Assembly: GCA_030673205.1 (NCBI GenBank)
Contig: DAOVJP010000048.1
Coordinates: 1-8,262 of the forward strand
DNA: 8,262 bases
Direction: 5' to 3'
Source: Thermoplasmata archaeon
Lineage (GTDB): Archaea; Thermoplasmatota; Thermoplasmata; JAGHBH01
Of this stretch, positions 1 through 5,122 are shown in pieces. Made by a program: the position numbers and the translations under genes. The notes under the pieces were generated by a model. That model was given only the letters and a program-made list of their open reading frames with translations. It searched no databases and was not told where the DNA came from. Within the stretch, counting starts at the first letter, position 1; every line of letters begins with the position of its first letter.

Positions 1-288
1 CACGGTCTGATCGAAGGATATGAGCATTGGGGAGGCAAATTCCACACCATCCATGGCCTCCAGGCGCTCCGTGGTGTTGTGGGCGAAGGACAGGCTGTGG
101 AACTCTTCCACCGTTATCACTATGTCTATGTTCGTGCCCTCTACCCTCTCATCCACCGTCGATACTATACCATTGCCTATGCTCAACGTCGATATGAGCA
201 TGGAGGCGGAGAGCATGACCGATACCAGCACTATGGCCGTCCTCTTCTTGTTCCGCAGGAGGTTGCGGCAGGAGAGACTAATCGCCAT
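1..288 (-). CDS. ABC transporter permease, FtsX/MacB type (N-terminal part, cut by window edge)
   Basis: The reading frame starts at an ATG complementary to 286-288 and stays open to base 1, giving 96 residues. It opens MAISLSCRNLLRNKKRTAIV, the usual start of a MacB/FtsX-like permease: a short amphipathic helix, basic residues, then a first membrane segment at about residues 17-40, followed by the start of an extracytoplasmic domain. The start overlaps the end of the preceding permease gene by 11 nt, so translation is probably coupled and the two proteins probably form a heterodimeric permease. The ATPase subunit is not in the window and may lie further left. The substrate cannot be inferred. 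Permeases of this class often act in lipoprotein, peptide or lipid export or in mechanotransmission rather than nutrient uptake. The family call is firm; the rest of the protein is unseen. Confidence 0.8.
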   Translation of the reverse strand, partial: MAISLSCRNLLRNKKRTAIVLVSVMLSASMLISTLSIGNGIVSTVDERVEGTNIDIVITVEEFHSLSFAHNTTERLEAMDGVEFASPMLISFDQTV

Positions 289-1552
289 GGAGCACCTCCA
301 CCACCTTTATCTTCATCGTCTGGCGGTATGCCATCAGTCCGGCAATGAGGGCTACCAGGAACGCCACGAACAGCGATGCGGCGATTATCCTGGGGGTCAC
401 TTGGCTGAATGCGAAATAGGGCGGCAGGTCCCCGGAGAACTGCGAGGTCAACACGCTCTCAACAGCGGATACTCCTATGAAACCGAGGAACAGTCCGAGC
501 AGGCAGCCAGCCAGGGTGAGGAAGAGGGCTTGGCTCATTATATGTCCGAGTATCGTTGAGCTCTTGAAACCCAGGGCTCTCAGCAGGCCCAATTCCTTCT
601 TCCTCTCATGTGTAGCTATGATCATTATCGTGGATGTGAATATGGCCGCGACACATATAGCGACCGCCGAGAGCAGGTTGGCCAATTCTTTGAACGATGA
701 AAGGAAGCGTTCGCTCTCCCCCAGGATGTCATCCACGGTGAAGGCGGCCACGGGGTGCTCCATCTCAATGCTGGCCGCCAATATCTCTGCCCTCTCGGGA
801 TCCTCTATGTCCACCCGTATCTCGGACACGTCCCCGTTCTCCAACCCACATAGGTCCTGGAGTTCGCTCAGATGCATGACGGCTCTCCTGCCTTCCAGGT
901 CCCTTACCGCGGTGATGGTGAGAGGTGTGGCGTTCTCAAGCCACGGGGTCATATCTGGCGGGAGAAAGGAGTTGGTGTACACGGTGTCCCCCATCACTAC
1001 GCCCAGGATGCTGGCGAGTTTCGAGGAGATCACCAGTTCCCCAGTGAACGGCCCATCATACCTTCCTTCGTTGTAGTGCGGATCTCCCATGGTCTCCAGC
1101 CCATTGCCGTTCAACAGGCCTCTGTCCTCCCCCACAAAATTCGCGGAGGCTCCGGCCACCACCCCATAAAGGCTCAACTGGCCATCCTGCGCGGCACTGC
1201 CATTTCCCTCAAGCCAGGCGGTCTCGGTCACTATATAGAACGGGTGATATCCATATAACAGGGGCACAGCCTCCCTCACGCCCCCCATCTCCTCTATGTC
1301 CTCCGAGATGTTCGTACCGTTCTCGAATATGTTGAGACTGCTCAAGAACAGGTTGCTTCCCACCCCTCCCACGAAGATGTCCGTTCCACGCTCCTCCAAT
1401 ATCTGTCCATAACCGGATCGTACACCTTCTCCAAATGATAAGAGGGTGACGGAGAGGGCGATGGCCAAGGCAATGGCCGTTACGGTCAAGGCGATCCGCC
1501 CGGGTTTCTGGAGTATGGGGGATATGGAATACAAACTGCTCTCCAGTACCAT
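278..1552 (-). CDS. ABC transporter permease, FtsX/MacB type
   Basis: This 424-residue protein has the four-helix plan of the MacB/FtsX permease family. There is one N-terminal membrane segment (about 19-40) and a large extracytoplasmic domain (about 43-290) containing NGT and NIS sites that could be glycosylated in an archaeon. Three closely spaced membrane segments follow (about 291-313, 340-363 and 388-410). The conserved cytoplasmic coupling helix is clear at 316-330 (ERKKELGLLRALGFK), and the C-terminus VVEVLHGD resembles the family's usual ending. It would work with a second permease, probably the gene overlapping its 3' end, and a separate ATPase. The gene begins 10 nt after the pyrI stop, with only a weak AGGGG ribosome site, so it probably sits at the end of the pyrBI transcript. 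There is no obvious functional link to pyrimidine synthesis. Confidence 0.88.
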   Translation of the reverse strand: MVLESSLYSISPILQKPGRIALTVTAIALAIALSVTLLSFGEGVRSGYGQILEERGTDIFVGGVGSNLFLSSLNIFENGTNISEDIEEMGGVREAVPLLYGYHPFYIVTETAWLEGNGSAAQDGQLSLYGVVAGASANFVGEDRGLLNGNGLETMGDPHYNEGRYDGPFTGELVISSKLASILGVVMGDTVYTNSFLPPDMTPWLENATPLTITAVRDLEGRRAVMHLSELQDLCGLENGDVSEIRVDIEDPERAEILAASIEMEHPVAAFTVDDILGESERFLSSFKELANLLSAVAICVAAIFTSTIMIIATHERKKELGLLRALGFKSSTILGHIMSQALFLTLAGCLLGLFLGFIGVSAVESVLTSQFSGDLPPYFAFSQVTPRIIAASLFVAFLVALIAGLMAYRQTMKIKVVEVLHGD

Positions 1553-1562
1553 AGCCCCTATT

Positions 1563-2024
1563 CTATATCAGGTTCTCGGTTATGTTTGTGACATCCCGTT
1601 CGCAATAGATGCATCTCAGGCGAATGGGGGTCTTGGAGGCCAACACGAACTCCGAGTCCACTGGCTCGTTCTGGTTGCTCACACAGTTGGGGTTGCTGCA
1701 CTTCACTATCCCGACCACGCGTTTGGGCAGGTCCACCTCCCTTTTCTTCGCCACGCTGGCATTCTCTATGATATTGATGCAGGCCTCCGGGGCGATGAGC
1801 CCTATCTTATCGACCTCCCTTTTCTTGAGCACCAGGTCCTCCATCTTCACTATGTCCTTCTTTCCCAGCCTCTTGCTCTCCACGTTCATCACGATGCTCA
1901 TGGGTCGGTCTATATCCCTACCAGAGGCTATGATCGATATGACCTTGAAAGCCATCCCCGCGGGTATGTGGTCTATCACCGTTCCATTCTCTATGGGTTT
2001 TACCTTCAACTCCTTGGTCAACAT
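1563..2024 (-). CDS. pyrI: Aspartate carbamoyltransferase regulatory chain
   Basis: PyrI binds nucleotide effectors and holds the catalytic PyrB trimers together in the aspartate transcarbamoylase holoenzyme, giving allosteric control of pyrimidine synthesis. The protein is 153 residues, the same length as mature E. coli PyrI. The N-terminal allosteric domain carries the diagnostic GTVIDHIPAG at 14-23. The C-terminal zinc domain has four cysteines at 109, 114, 138 and 141 (CSNPNC and CIYC), the same spacing as the structural zinc site of the E. coli protein. The gene begins one base after the pyrB stop and has an exceptionally strong ribosome site, so the two chains are probably made in matched amounts. 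Nothing looks degraded, and cooperative, nucleotide-regulated behaviour is expected by family. Confidence 0.97.
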   Translation of the reverse strand: MLTKELKVKPIENGTVIDHIPAGMAFKVISIIASGRDIDRPMSIVMNVESKRLGKKDIVKMEDLVLKKREVDKIGLIAPEACINIIENASVAKKREVDLPKRVVGIVKCSNPNCVSNQNEPVDSEFVLASKTPIRLRCIYCERDVTNITENLI

Positions 2025-2034
2025 ATCACCTCCT
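2025..2034 (-). promoter_or_regulatory. Ribosome binding site of pyrI, overlapping the pyrB stop
   Basis: The minus strand reads AGGAGGTGAT directly before the pyrI ATG. This is a ten-base complement to the conserved 16S rRNA 3' end. The TGA inside it is the stop codon of pyrB, so terminating ribosomes are placed on the pyrI start. It is the longest Shine-Dalgarno match in the window. Confidence 0.85.
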
Positions 2035-2955
2035 CGCTCCGAGGACCAACGCCAACAATGCCATCCTCACCGGCACCCCGTTGAAGGCCTGGCGGAAATA
2101 CACGGCATGTGGGGTATCGTCGACCTCCGCTGCTATCTCGTTCACCCTGGGAAGGGGATGCATGACTATCAACCCCTTTTTCCCTCCGCTCAACATCTCG
2201 TTATCTATGCGGTAGGAGCTGGCCATCTTCTTGTATTCCTGGGGATCCGGGAAACGCTCCTTCTGAATCCTGGTGGCATATAGTACGTCACCCTCGGCCA
2301 CCGCCTCCGCCAGATCCCTCCCCTCATAGAGGTCCACTCCCATCTCCTTCACGAGGGACACGAACTCCCGGGGCATCTCCAGTCCGCGGGGAGAGATGAA
2401 TGCCATATCCACCCCGAACATGGCCAGAGCGTATGCGAGACTGTGCACCGTTCTCCCGTATTTCAGATCTCCGGCCAATATCACGCGGTTCCCCTTGATA
2501 GCTCCCTTCTCCTCCCGTATGGTGAAGAGGTCTAGAAGGGTCTGGGTCGGGTGCTGCCCTGCGCCGTCGCCGGCATTCAACACCGGTTTGGAAGAGAATT
2601 TGGCCGCCAGCCTCCCCGCCCCCTCGTTGAAATGCCGTATCACAATACAGTCGGAATACGCCTCGGCCATCCGTATGGTGTCCGCCAGCGTTTCCCCTTT
2701 CTTTGTGGAGGTGGACTTTGCGTCCGAGAAGCCGACGGTCTTGCCGCCCAAACGTTTCATCGCCGCCTCGAAAGAAAGACGGGTACGTGTGGAGGGTTCG
2801 AAGAACAAGGAGGACATGACCTTGCTCCCCAGAATGTTCTTCTCCTCCTTGCCCTGCGCGGCGGGAACCATGTCCCTGGCTACATCCAAAACATGTAATA
2901 TTTCCTTTGTAGAAAAATCATGTATGGAGATTATATCCCTATTCTCGAACTCCAT
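2026..2955 (-). CDS. pyrB: Aspartate carbamoyltransferase catalytic chain
   Basis: PyrB condenses carbamoyl phosphate with aspartate to N-carbamoyl-aspartate, the committed step of pyrimidine biosynthesis. It is 309 residues, a normal length. The carbamoyl-phosphate loop is intact (FFEPSTRTRLSF, S55-T-R-T58), followed by the 80s loop (STSTKKGETLADT, 81-93) that closes over the neighbouring active site. Further catalytic or ligand-binding residues are R107 (IRHF), H135 in QHPTQ, R168 in YGRTVHS, R229 in TRIQKERF, and HPLPRVNEI at 266-274. These all match the enzyme's known sites, so it should be active. The start at 2955 lies about 30 bases after a TATA-like box. The gene leads an apparent operon pyrB-pyrI-permease-permease and is transcribed divergently from pdaD. 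Confidence 0.97.
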   Translation of the reverse strand: MEFENRDIISIHDFSTKEILHVLDVARDMVPAAQGKEEKNILGSKVMSSLFFEPSTRTRLSFEAAMKRLGGKTVGFSDAKSTSTKKGETLADTIRMAEAYSDCIVIRHFNEGAGRLAAKFSSKPVLNAGDGAGQHPTQTLLDLFTIREEKGAIKGNRVILAGDLKYGRTVHSLAYALAMFGVDMAFISPRGLEMPREFVSLVKEMGVDLYEGRDLAEAVAEGDVLYATRIQKERFPDPQEYKKMASSYRIDNEMLSGGKKGLIVMHPLPRVNEIAAEVDDTPHAVYFRQAFNGVPVRMALLALVLGARR

Positions 2956-2968
2956 CTATCGCACCTAC

Positions 2969-2982
2969 CCCTCAACCGAGGG
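2969..2982. promoter_or_regulatory. Inverted repeat between the pyrB TATA box and start
   Basis: CCCTC-AACC-GAGGG is a perfect five-base inverted repeat lying between the TATA-like box and the predicted transcription start of pyrB. Archaeal repressor sites often sit here, so it is a candidate operator. It is short and could be chance. Confidence 0.25.
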
Positions 2983-2985
2983 AGG

Positions 2986-2994
2986 ATATAAAAT
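2986..2994 (-). promoter_or_regulatory. TATA-like box for the pyrB operon
   Basis: The minus strand reads ATTTTATAT, about 31-40 bases before the pyrB ATG. At usual archaeal spacing the transcript would start near 2963-2965, giving a leader of only about ten bases. The position is inferred from sequence; no transcript start is known. Confidence 0.55.
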
Positions 2995-3072
2995 AGTGGC
3001 GGTTGGAAGGATGCTTGACTCCAGCCCATTTCACCACCCCATTCCACCTACCAGCCACACCACACCCCCACC

Positions 3073-3086
3073 GAAATGCTTAAACC
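3073..3086 (+). promoter_or_regulatory. BRE/TATA-like promoter of pdaD
   Basis: The stretch GAAATGCTTAAACC combines an A-rich BRE-like part with a TTAAA box centred about 27 bases before the pdaD ATG. A transcript starting at standard spacing would begin at or within a few bases of the start codon. The bases just upstream of the ATG are pyrimidine-rich (CTCTCCTCCTC) and hold no Shine-Dalgarno, which fits a leaderless mRNA. Confidence 0.65.
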
Positions 3087-3108
3087 CTGAAATTATGCTC
3101 TCCTCCTC

Positions 3109-3672
3109 ATGACCCAAGCCCCCTCTCCATTCCTACCCACCCGGTGCTTTCTCACCAAAGGTGTGGGAAAGTCCAAAGAGAAGCTCACGAGTTTCGAGCT
3201 AGCCCTCCGAAATGCTGGCATTGCCAAATACAACATCGTACGGGTATCTTCCATCTTCCCGCCGCAGTGCAAGATGATAGCCCGACAGGAGGGGGAGAAG
3301 CTCCTCCTCCCTGGCCAGATATTGTTCGTGGTGATGTCCGAGAACGCCTCCAACGAGCCGAACCGGCTTATGTCGGCCTCCATCGGCGTGGCCATCCCAA
3401 AGGACAAAGCCCATTACGGATACCTCAGCGAACACCACAGCTTCGGCATGACGGAGAAGGCCTGCGGAGAGTATGCGGAGGACCTAGCCGCACAGATGCT
3501 CGCCTCCACCCTCGGCATAGAGTTCGACGCCGACGCCAGCTACAACGACAAAAAGGAGATATGGAAGATCGACGGCAGGATATACACCTCCAGGGCCATG
3601 ACCCAGTCGGCGAAGGTGGACAAGAACGGGCTGTGGACAACGGTGGTGGCGGCCGCAGTATTATTATCCTGA
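3109..3672 (+). CDS. pdaD: Pyruvoyl-dependent arginine decarboxylase
   Basis: The enzyme decarboxylates arginine to agmatine, the precursor of archaeal polyamines and of the agmatidine base in tRNA-Ile2. The protein is 187 residues. It is made as a proenzyme that cuts itself between two serines; here the site is S47-S48 in NIVRVSSIFPP, the second serine becoming the pyruvoyl group. Other family marks are the SASIGVAIPKDK segment (89-100), a candidate catalytic glutamate at 108 (GYLSEHHSFG), and a hydrophobic, alanine-rich C-terminus. All parts needed for self-processing appear present. It is a single gene with its own leaderless-type promoter, divergent from pyrBI and converging on the minus-strand atpD pair with one base between the stop codons. 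Confidence 0.95.
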   Translation: MTQAPSPFLPTRCFLTKGVGKSKEKLTSFELALRNAGIAKYNIVRVSSIFPPQCKMIARQEGEKLLLPGQILFVVMSENASNEPNRLMSASIGVAIPKDKAHYGYLSEHHSFGMTEKACGEYAEDLAAQMLASTLGIEFDADASYNDKKEIWKIDGRIYTSRAMTQSAKVDKNGLWTTVVAAAVLLS

Positions 3673-3673
3673 T

Positions 3674-3841
3674 CTACACCCACCCGAACAATATCGCCCC
3701 GAGCACCAATGCCCCGATGACCATGGCAATTATCCCCCATACGTATCCTATGGTCACCCATCTGGCGAGATGGAACTTCTTCTCTACGCCCTCTCCCCAG
3801 TCCTCTTCGGGGTCCGGCGGGGCTCTAGGAGGCCTCTCCAC
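3674..3841 (-). CDS. Small single-pass membrane protein overlapping atpD
   Basis: I do not recognise this 55-residue protein. It starts at a GTG complementary to 3839-3841, 17 nt inside the 3' end of atpD in another frame, and stops at 3674, one base from the pdaD stop. An in-frame stop lies six codons before the GTG, and no ATG is available. A purine-rich GGAAGG is close upstream as a possible ribosome site. The first 25 residues are proline-rich and acidic (MERPPRAPPDPEEDWGEG), followed by a basic patch (KKFHLARW). A strong membrane segment covers about residues 30-54 (IGYVWGIIAMVIGALVLGAI). This charge pattern suggests a cytoplasmic N-terminus and a C-terminal anchor. Overlap with atpD suggests translational coupling, so a role with the ATP synthase is possible but is inference only. 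Confidence 0.6.
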   Translation of the reverse strand: MERPPRAPPDPEEDWGEGVEKKFHLARWVTIGYVWGIIAMVIGALVLGAILFGWV

Positions 3842-4475
3842 TTTCCTTCCTCTCCATTATCGCTTTTATCCTCTTCCTGCGGAAGAAATCCTCTCTCTCC
3901 CTCTCCTCCAACTGCATGGAGATGTACTTCTCCGTGGCCTTCAACCGTGGGATGAAGATGTGCTCCAGTGCGTTCACCCGGCGTTTGGTCTTCTCTATCT
4001 CCAGGGCCATGCGCTCCATGGAGCCCTCTGCCTCTGCGAGACGGACGATGGAGGATATGGTGGACTGGAAGGATCTGGCAGCCTCGTCCATGGAGGCGCT
4101 GGTGTCCATGGGGTCGTAGGGGAGCCCTTCTCTCTTGCCGTGGAACTCCATCTGCGGGACGAGAACGCCCATGACGCTCACCAATGCGCCGTCTATGGCG
4201 TCCGCGCCGCTGGTCGATAGTGCTATGTCCTCCACCACGGACGTGCCGTGTATGGCTTCGGCCACGAAGAGTGCTTTGTAGGCCTTGGTGGTGTTATCCT
4301 CCACCTCCTCCTGTAGGCCCTTCCTCCGTTCCAATAGTTCAAAGAACTGTACCACCAGGGCGTCCCTCTTCTCCGTTAGCAGGTTATGCCCTTTCTCTGC
4401 AAGGCGCCTCCGTTTGACGATCTCCAAGAGCTCCATCCGCGTGGGTTTGACTCCTTCTATCCTATCCACAGCCAT
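3825..4475 (-). CDS. atpD: A-type ATP synthase subunit D
   Basis: Subunit D forms the central coiled-coil shaft of the archaeal A1Ao ATP synthase and carries rotation between the membrane ring and the catalytic head. The chosen 216-residue product begins MAVDRIEGVKPTRMELLEIV, the family's typical start. It carries the signature helices RRRLAEKGHNLLTEKRDAL (22-40) and, near the C-terminus, KTKRRVNALEHIFIPRLKA (162-180) and QLEEREREDFFRRKRIK (188-204). The frame extends upstream to an ATG at 4625, but the extra 50 residues are proline/arginine-rich with no helix character, and a TATA-like box lies about 30 bases before 4475. The shorter start is therefore much better. The gene stands apart from other ATP synthase genes, at least within this window, and overlaps a small membrane-protein gene downstream. 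Confidence 0.94.
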   Translation of the reverse strand: MAVDRIEGVKPTRMELLEIVKRRRLAEKGHNLLTEKRDALVVQFFELLERRKGLQEEVEDNTTKAYKALFVAEAIHGTSVVEDIALSTSGADAIDGALVSVMGVLVPQMEFHGKREGLPYDPMDTSASMDEAARSFQSTISSIVRLAEAEGSMERMALEIEKTKRRVNALEHIFIPRLKATEKYISMQLEEREREDFFRRKRIKAIMERKESGEAS

Positions 4476-4503
4476 GATACCGGGGCGGGGAAGCGATGGG
4501 CGG

Positions 4504-4511
4504 GATATATC
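4504..4511 (-). promoter_or_regulatory. TATA-like box for atpD
   Basis: GATATATC lies about 30 bases before the atpD start at 4475, so a near-leaderless mRNA is expected. The site is palindromic and could in principle serve either strand. It supports the shorter atpD start, because the alternative start at 4625 would lie upstream of it. Confidence 0.5.
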
Positions 4512-4541
4512 TCTTTCCCCCGGGGGCACGGGGATGTGTGG

Positions 4542-4596
4542 CTCGCGAGGGCGCCAAGGGCGGACAAAATGAGCATGGGACTCGCGAGGGCGGCAA
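4542..4596 (+). repeat. Two near-identical 16-base direct repeats
   Basis: CTCGCGAGGGCGCCAA at 4542-4557 recurs as CTCGCGAGGGCGGCAA at 4581-4596, differing at one base and offset by 39 bases. The unit contains the palindrome CTCGCGAG. It lies upstream of the atpD promoter. Its role is unknown: it may be a paired protein-binding site or the relic of a small duplication. The rest of 4512-4680 shows no convincing gene. Confidence 0.5.
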
Positions 4597-4685
4597 AGAT
4601 GATCGACCAAGGAGAATGGAAACAAGCACTACTTTTCTATGTAAGCCAGCAACAATGACCATTGATAGCATTTAACACGGTCTGG

Positions 4686-4732
4686 AAATAAAAATTAGTG
4701 TGCGAAGGCCAAAAAGATGGCCTCCACACACT
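4686..4732 (-). terminator. Strong hairpin followed by a U-tract
   Basis: In minus-strand RNA, bases 4732-4718 pair with 4711-4697 to form a continuous 15-bp stem: AGUGUG, then UGG pairing with UCG through U-G, G-C and G-U, then AGGCCA. The loop is UCUUUU (4717-4712). The stem is followed directly by AAUUUUUAUUU (4696-4686). In plus-strand RNA the middle three pairs break into A-C mismatches and there is no U-tract, so the signal is strand specific. It looks like a transcription terminator, or the 3' end of a structured RNA, for a transcript coming from the right. Confidence 0.6.
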
Positions 4733-4769
4733 GGTGGTTTGGGGGGTCTTTGGAGGGGTTTAGGAGGGT

Positions 4770-4880
4770 TCAGCGTGATAGGGAGAGGCGTATGCGATTT
4801 GTATACGCCCCGTAGGCAAAGGTACTATACCACGGGTGGTATTTAACCTTTACGCCGTAAGAGTCGGAAGGAATAGACAT
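4770..4880 (-). CDS. Possible 36-residue small protein with strong ribosome site
   Basis: An ATG complementary to 4878-4880 is preceded by AGGAGG (4893-4888) at seven bases, an ideal Shine-Dalgarno arrangement. An in-frame TAA lies just upstream of that site. The product starts MSIPSDSYGVKVKYHPWYST and is rich in aromatic residues (five Tyr, one Trp, one Phe), with a basic serine-rich C-terminus; no membrane segment or known domain is seen. A terminator-like hairpin begins 38 bases after the stop, which would complete a small transcription unit. Against it, the arginine codons are three CGC with no AGG or AGA, unlike neighbouring genes, and the reading frame overlaps two RNA hairpins that could be the real selected feature. 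It could be a small protein, a leader peptide or chance. Confidence 0.3.
   Translation of the reverse strand: MSIPSDSYGVKVKYHPWYSTFAYGAYTNRIRLSLSR
4827..4842. promoter_or_regulatory. 16-bp palindrome (ATACCAC-GG-GTGGTAT)
   Basis: A seven-base inverted repeat with a two-base centre overlaps a TATA-like sequence (minus-strand GGTTAAATACC, 4848-4838) that has an A-rich BRE-like stretch before it. Palindromes at this position are typical of archaeal repressor sites. It may instead be the stem of an RNA hairpin in a minus-strand transcript. The left arm TACC can also pair with GGTA at 4821-4824, giving two alternative folds. Confidence 0.35.
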
Positions 4881-4913
4881 TCGACCGCCTCCTTAAGACC
4901 ATGTGTATAATAT

Positions 4914-4930
4914 CACCAAACCTTTAAAAA
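4914..4930 (+). promoter_or_regulatory. BRE/TATA-like promoter of the zinc-ribbon/aEF-1beta couplet
   Basis: CACCAAACCTTTAAAAA combines a BRE-like A-rich part with TTTAAAAA, about 36 bases before the ATG at 4963. Transcription would start near 4951, leaving a short leader that contains AAAGGTG as a ribosome site. The AT box is nearly symmetric and could also drive leftward transcription into the spacer. Confidence 0.6.
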
Positions 4931-4962
4931 CCCTTCGCCTGTTGCGGAGCAAAGGTGTCTGA

Positions 4963-5121
4963 ATGACGAACTGTAATTCCTGTGGCATTCCTATAAAGGC
5001 GATCGGGGACACGATATTCTCCTGTCCCAAATGCGGCGATGCGGATATAGGACGATGCAAGAGATGTAGAGACCAGGGTGTTGCCTACGCCTGTTCCGAA
5101 TGCGGCTTTAGGGGGCCCTAG
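4963..5121 (+). CDS. Small zinc-ribbon protein, predicted RNA-binding, translation associated
   Basis: This 52-residue protein is almost entirely two zinc-binding knuckle pairs. The CxxC motifs are at 4-7 (CNSC), 21-24 (CPKC), 32-35 (CKRC) and 44-47 (CSEC), enough for two zinc ions. It matches the small archaeal zinc-ribbon family annotated as a predicted RNA-binding protein involved in translation, which is typically encoded directly upstream of aEF-1beta, exactly as here. Its stop is one base before the aEF-1beta ATG. The ATG at 4963 is preceded by AAAGGTG at a suitable distance and by a good promoter. The biochemical role is not known to me; a ribosome or elongation-factor function is inferred from context. 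Confidence 0.88.
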   Translation: MTNCNSCGIPIKAIGDTIFSCPKCGDADIGRCKRCRDQGVAYACSECGFRGP

Positions 5122-5122
5122 G

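Larger units (their letters stand above)
4690..4900 (-). ncRNA. Candidate small structured RNA or small mRNA (ends approximate)
   Basis: No family is recognised. Minus-strand features in transcription order are: TATA-like sequences at 4923-4930 and 4906-4913; a first hairpin at 4848-4821 (stem AUACCA/UGGUAU with loop CCCG, plus an outer GGU/ACC); a second hairpin at 4811-4785 (nine pairs including one G-U, loop ACAAAUCGC); an unpaired C-rich stretch at 4784-4733 with CCUCCU, CCCCUCC and CCCCCC; then the terminator-like hairpin and U-tract. The second and third hairpins are complete only in minus-strand RNA, because their G-U pairs would be A-C mismatches on the other strand. A 36-codon ORF with a strong ribosome site lies inside, so this may be an mRNA, a regulatory RNA or both. 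The 5' end is a guess from TATA spacing; an alternative box at 4839-4848 would start the RNA near 4819. Confidence 0.4.

Noticed and set aside
477..1258. Long plus-strand ORFs opposite the permease gene
   Set aside because: They are antisense shadows: low-complexity, Ser/Arg-rich, no ribosome sites, while the minus strand encodes a clear permease.
3144..4220. 358-codon plus-strand ORF spanning pdaD and antisense to atpD
   Set aside because: It crosses two well-identified genes in other frames and its product is rich in Arg, Gly and His with no domain.
4476..4625. Upstream extension of atpD to the ATG at 4625
   Set aside because: The extra 50 residues are proline/arginine-rich and do not resemble subunit D; the family start and a TATA-like box both point to 4475.
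4569..4658. Plus-strand 29-codon ORF (MSMGLARAAKMIDQGEW...)
   Set aside because: Only a weak AGGG ribosome site, no recognisable family, and one end lies in the direct repeat. Possible but not supported enough to call.
4741..4783. G-quadruplex on the plus strand
   Set aside because: Runs of three or more G are separated by loops of 7 to 12 or more bases, so a stable three-tier quadruplex is unlikely.
4775..4846. Plus-strand 23-codon ORF starting GTG after AGGAGGG
   Set aside because: The G-rich ribosome-site match is explained by the C-rich stretch of the minus-strand RNA; the peptide has no notable features and the hairpins favour the other strand.
4476..4962. tRNA, RNase P RNA or SRP RNA in the spacer
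   Set aside because: No T-loop consensus, cloverleaf, or conserved RNase P or SRP core motifs were found on either strand.
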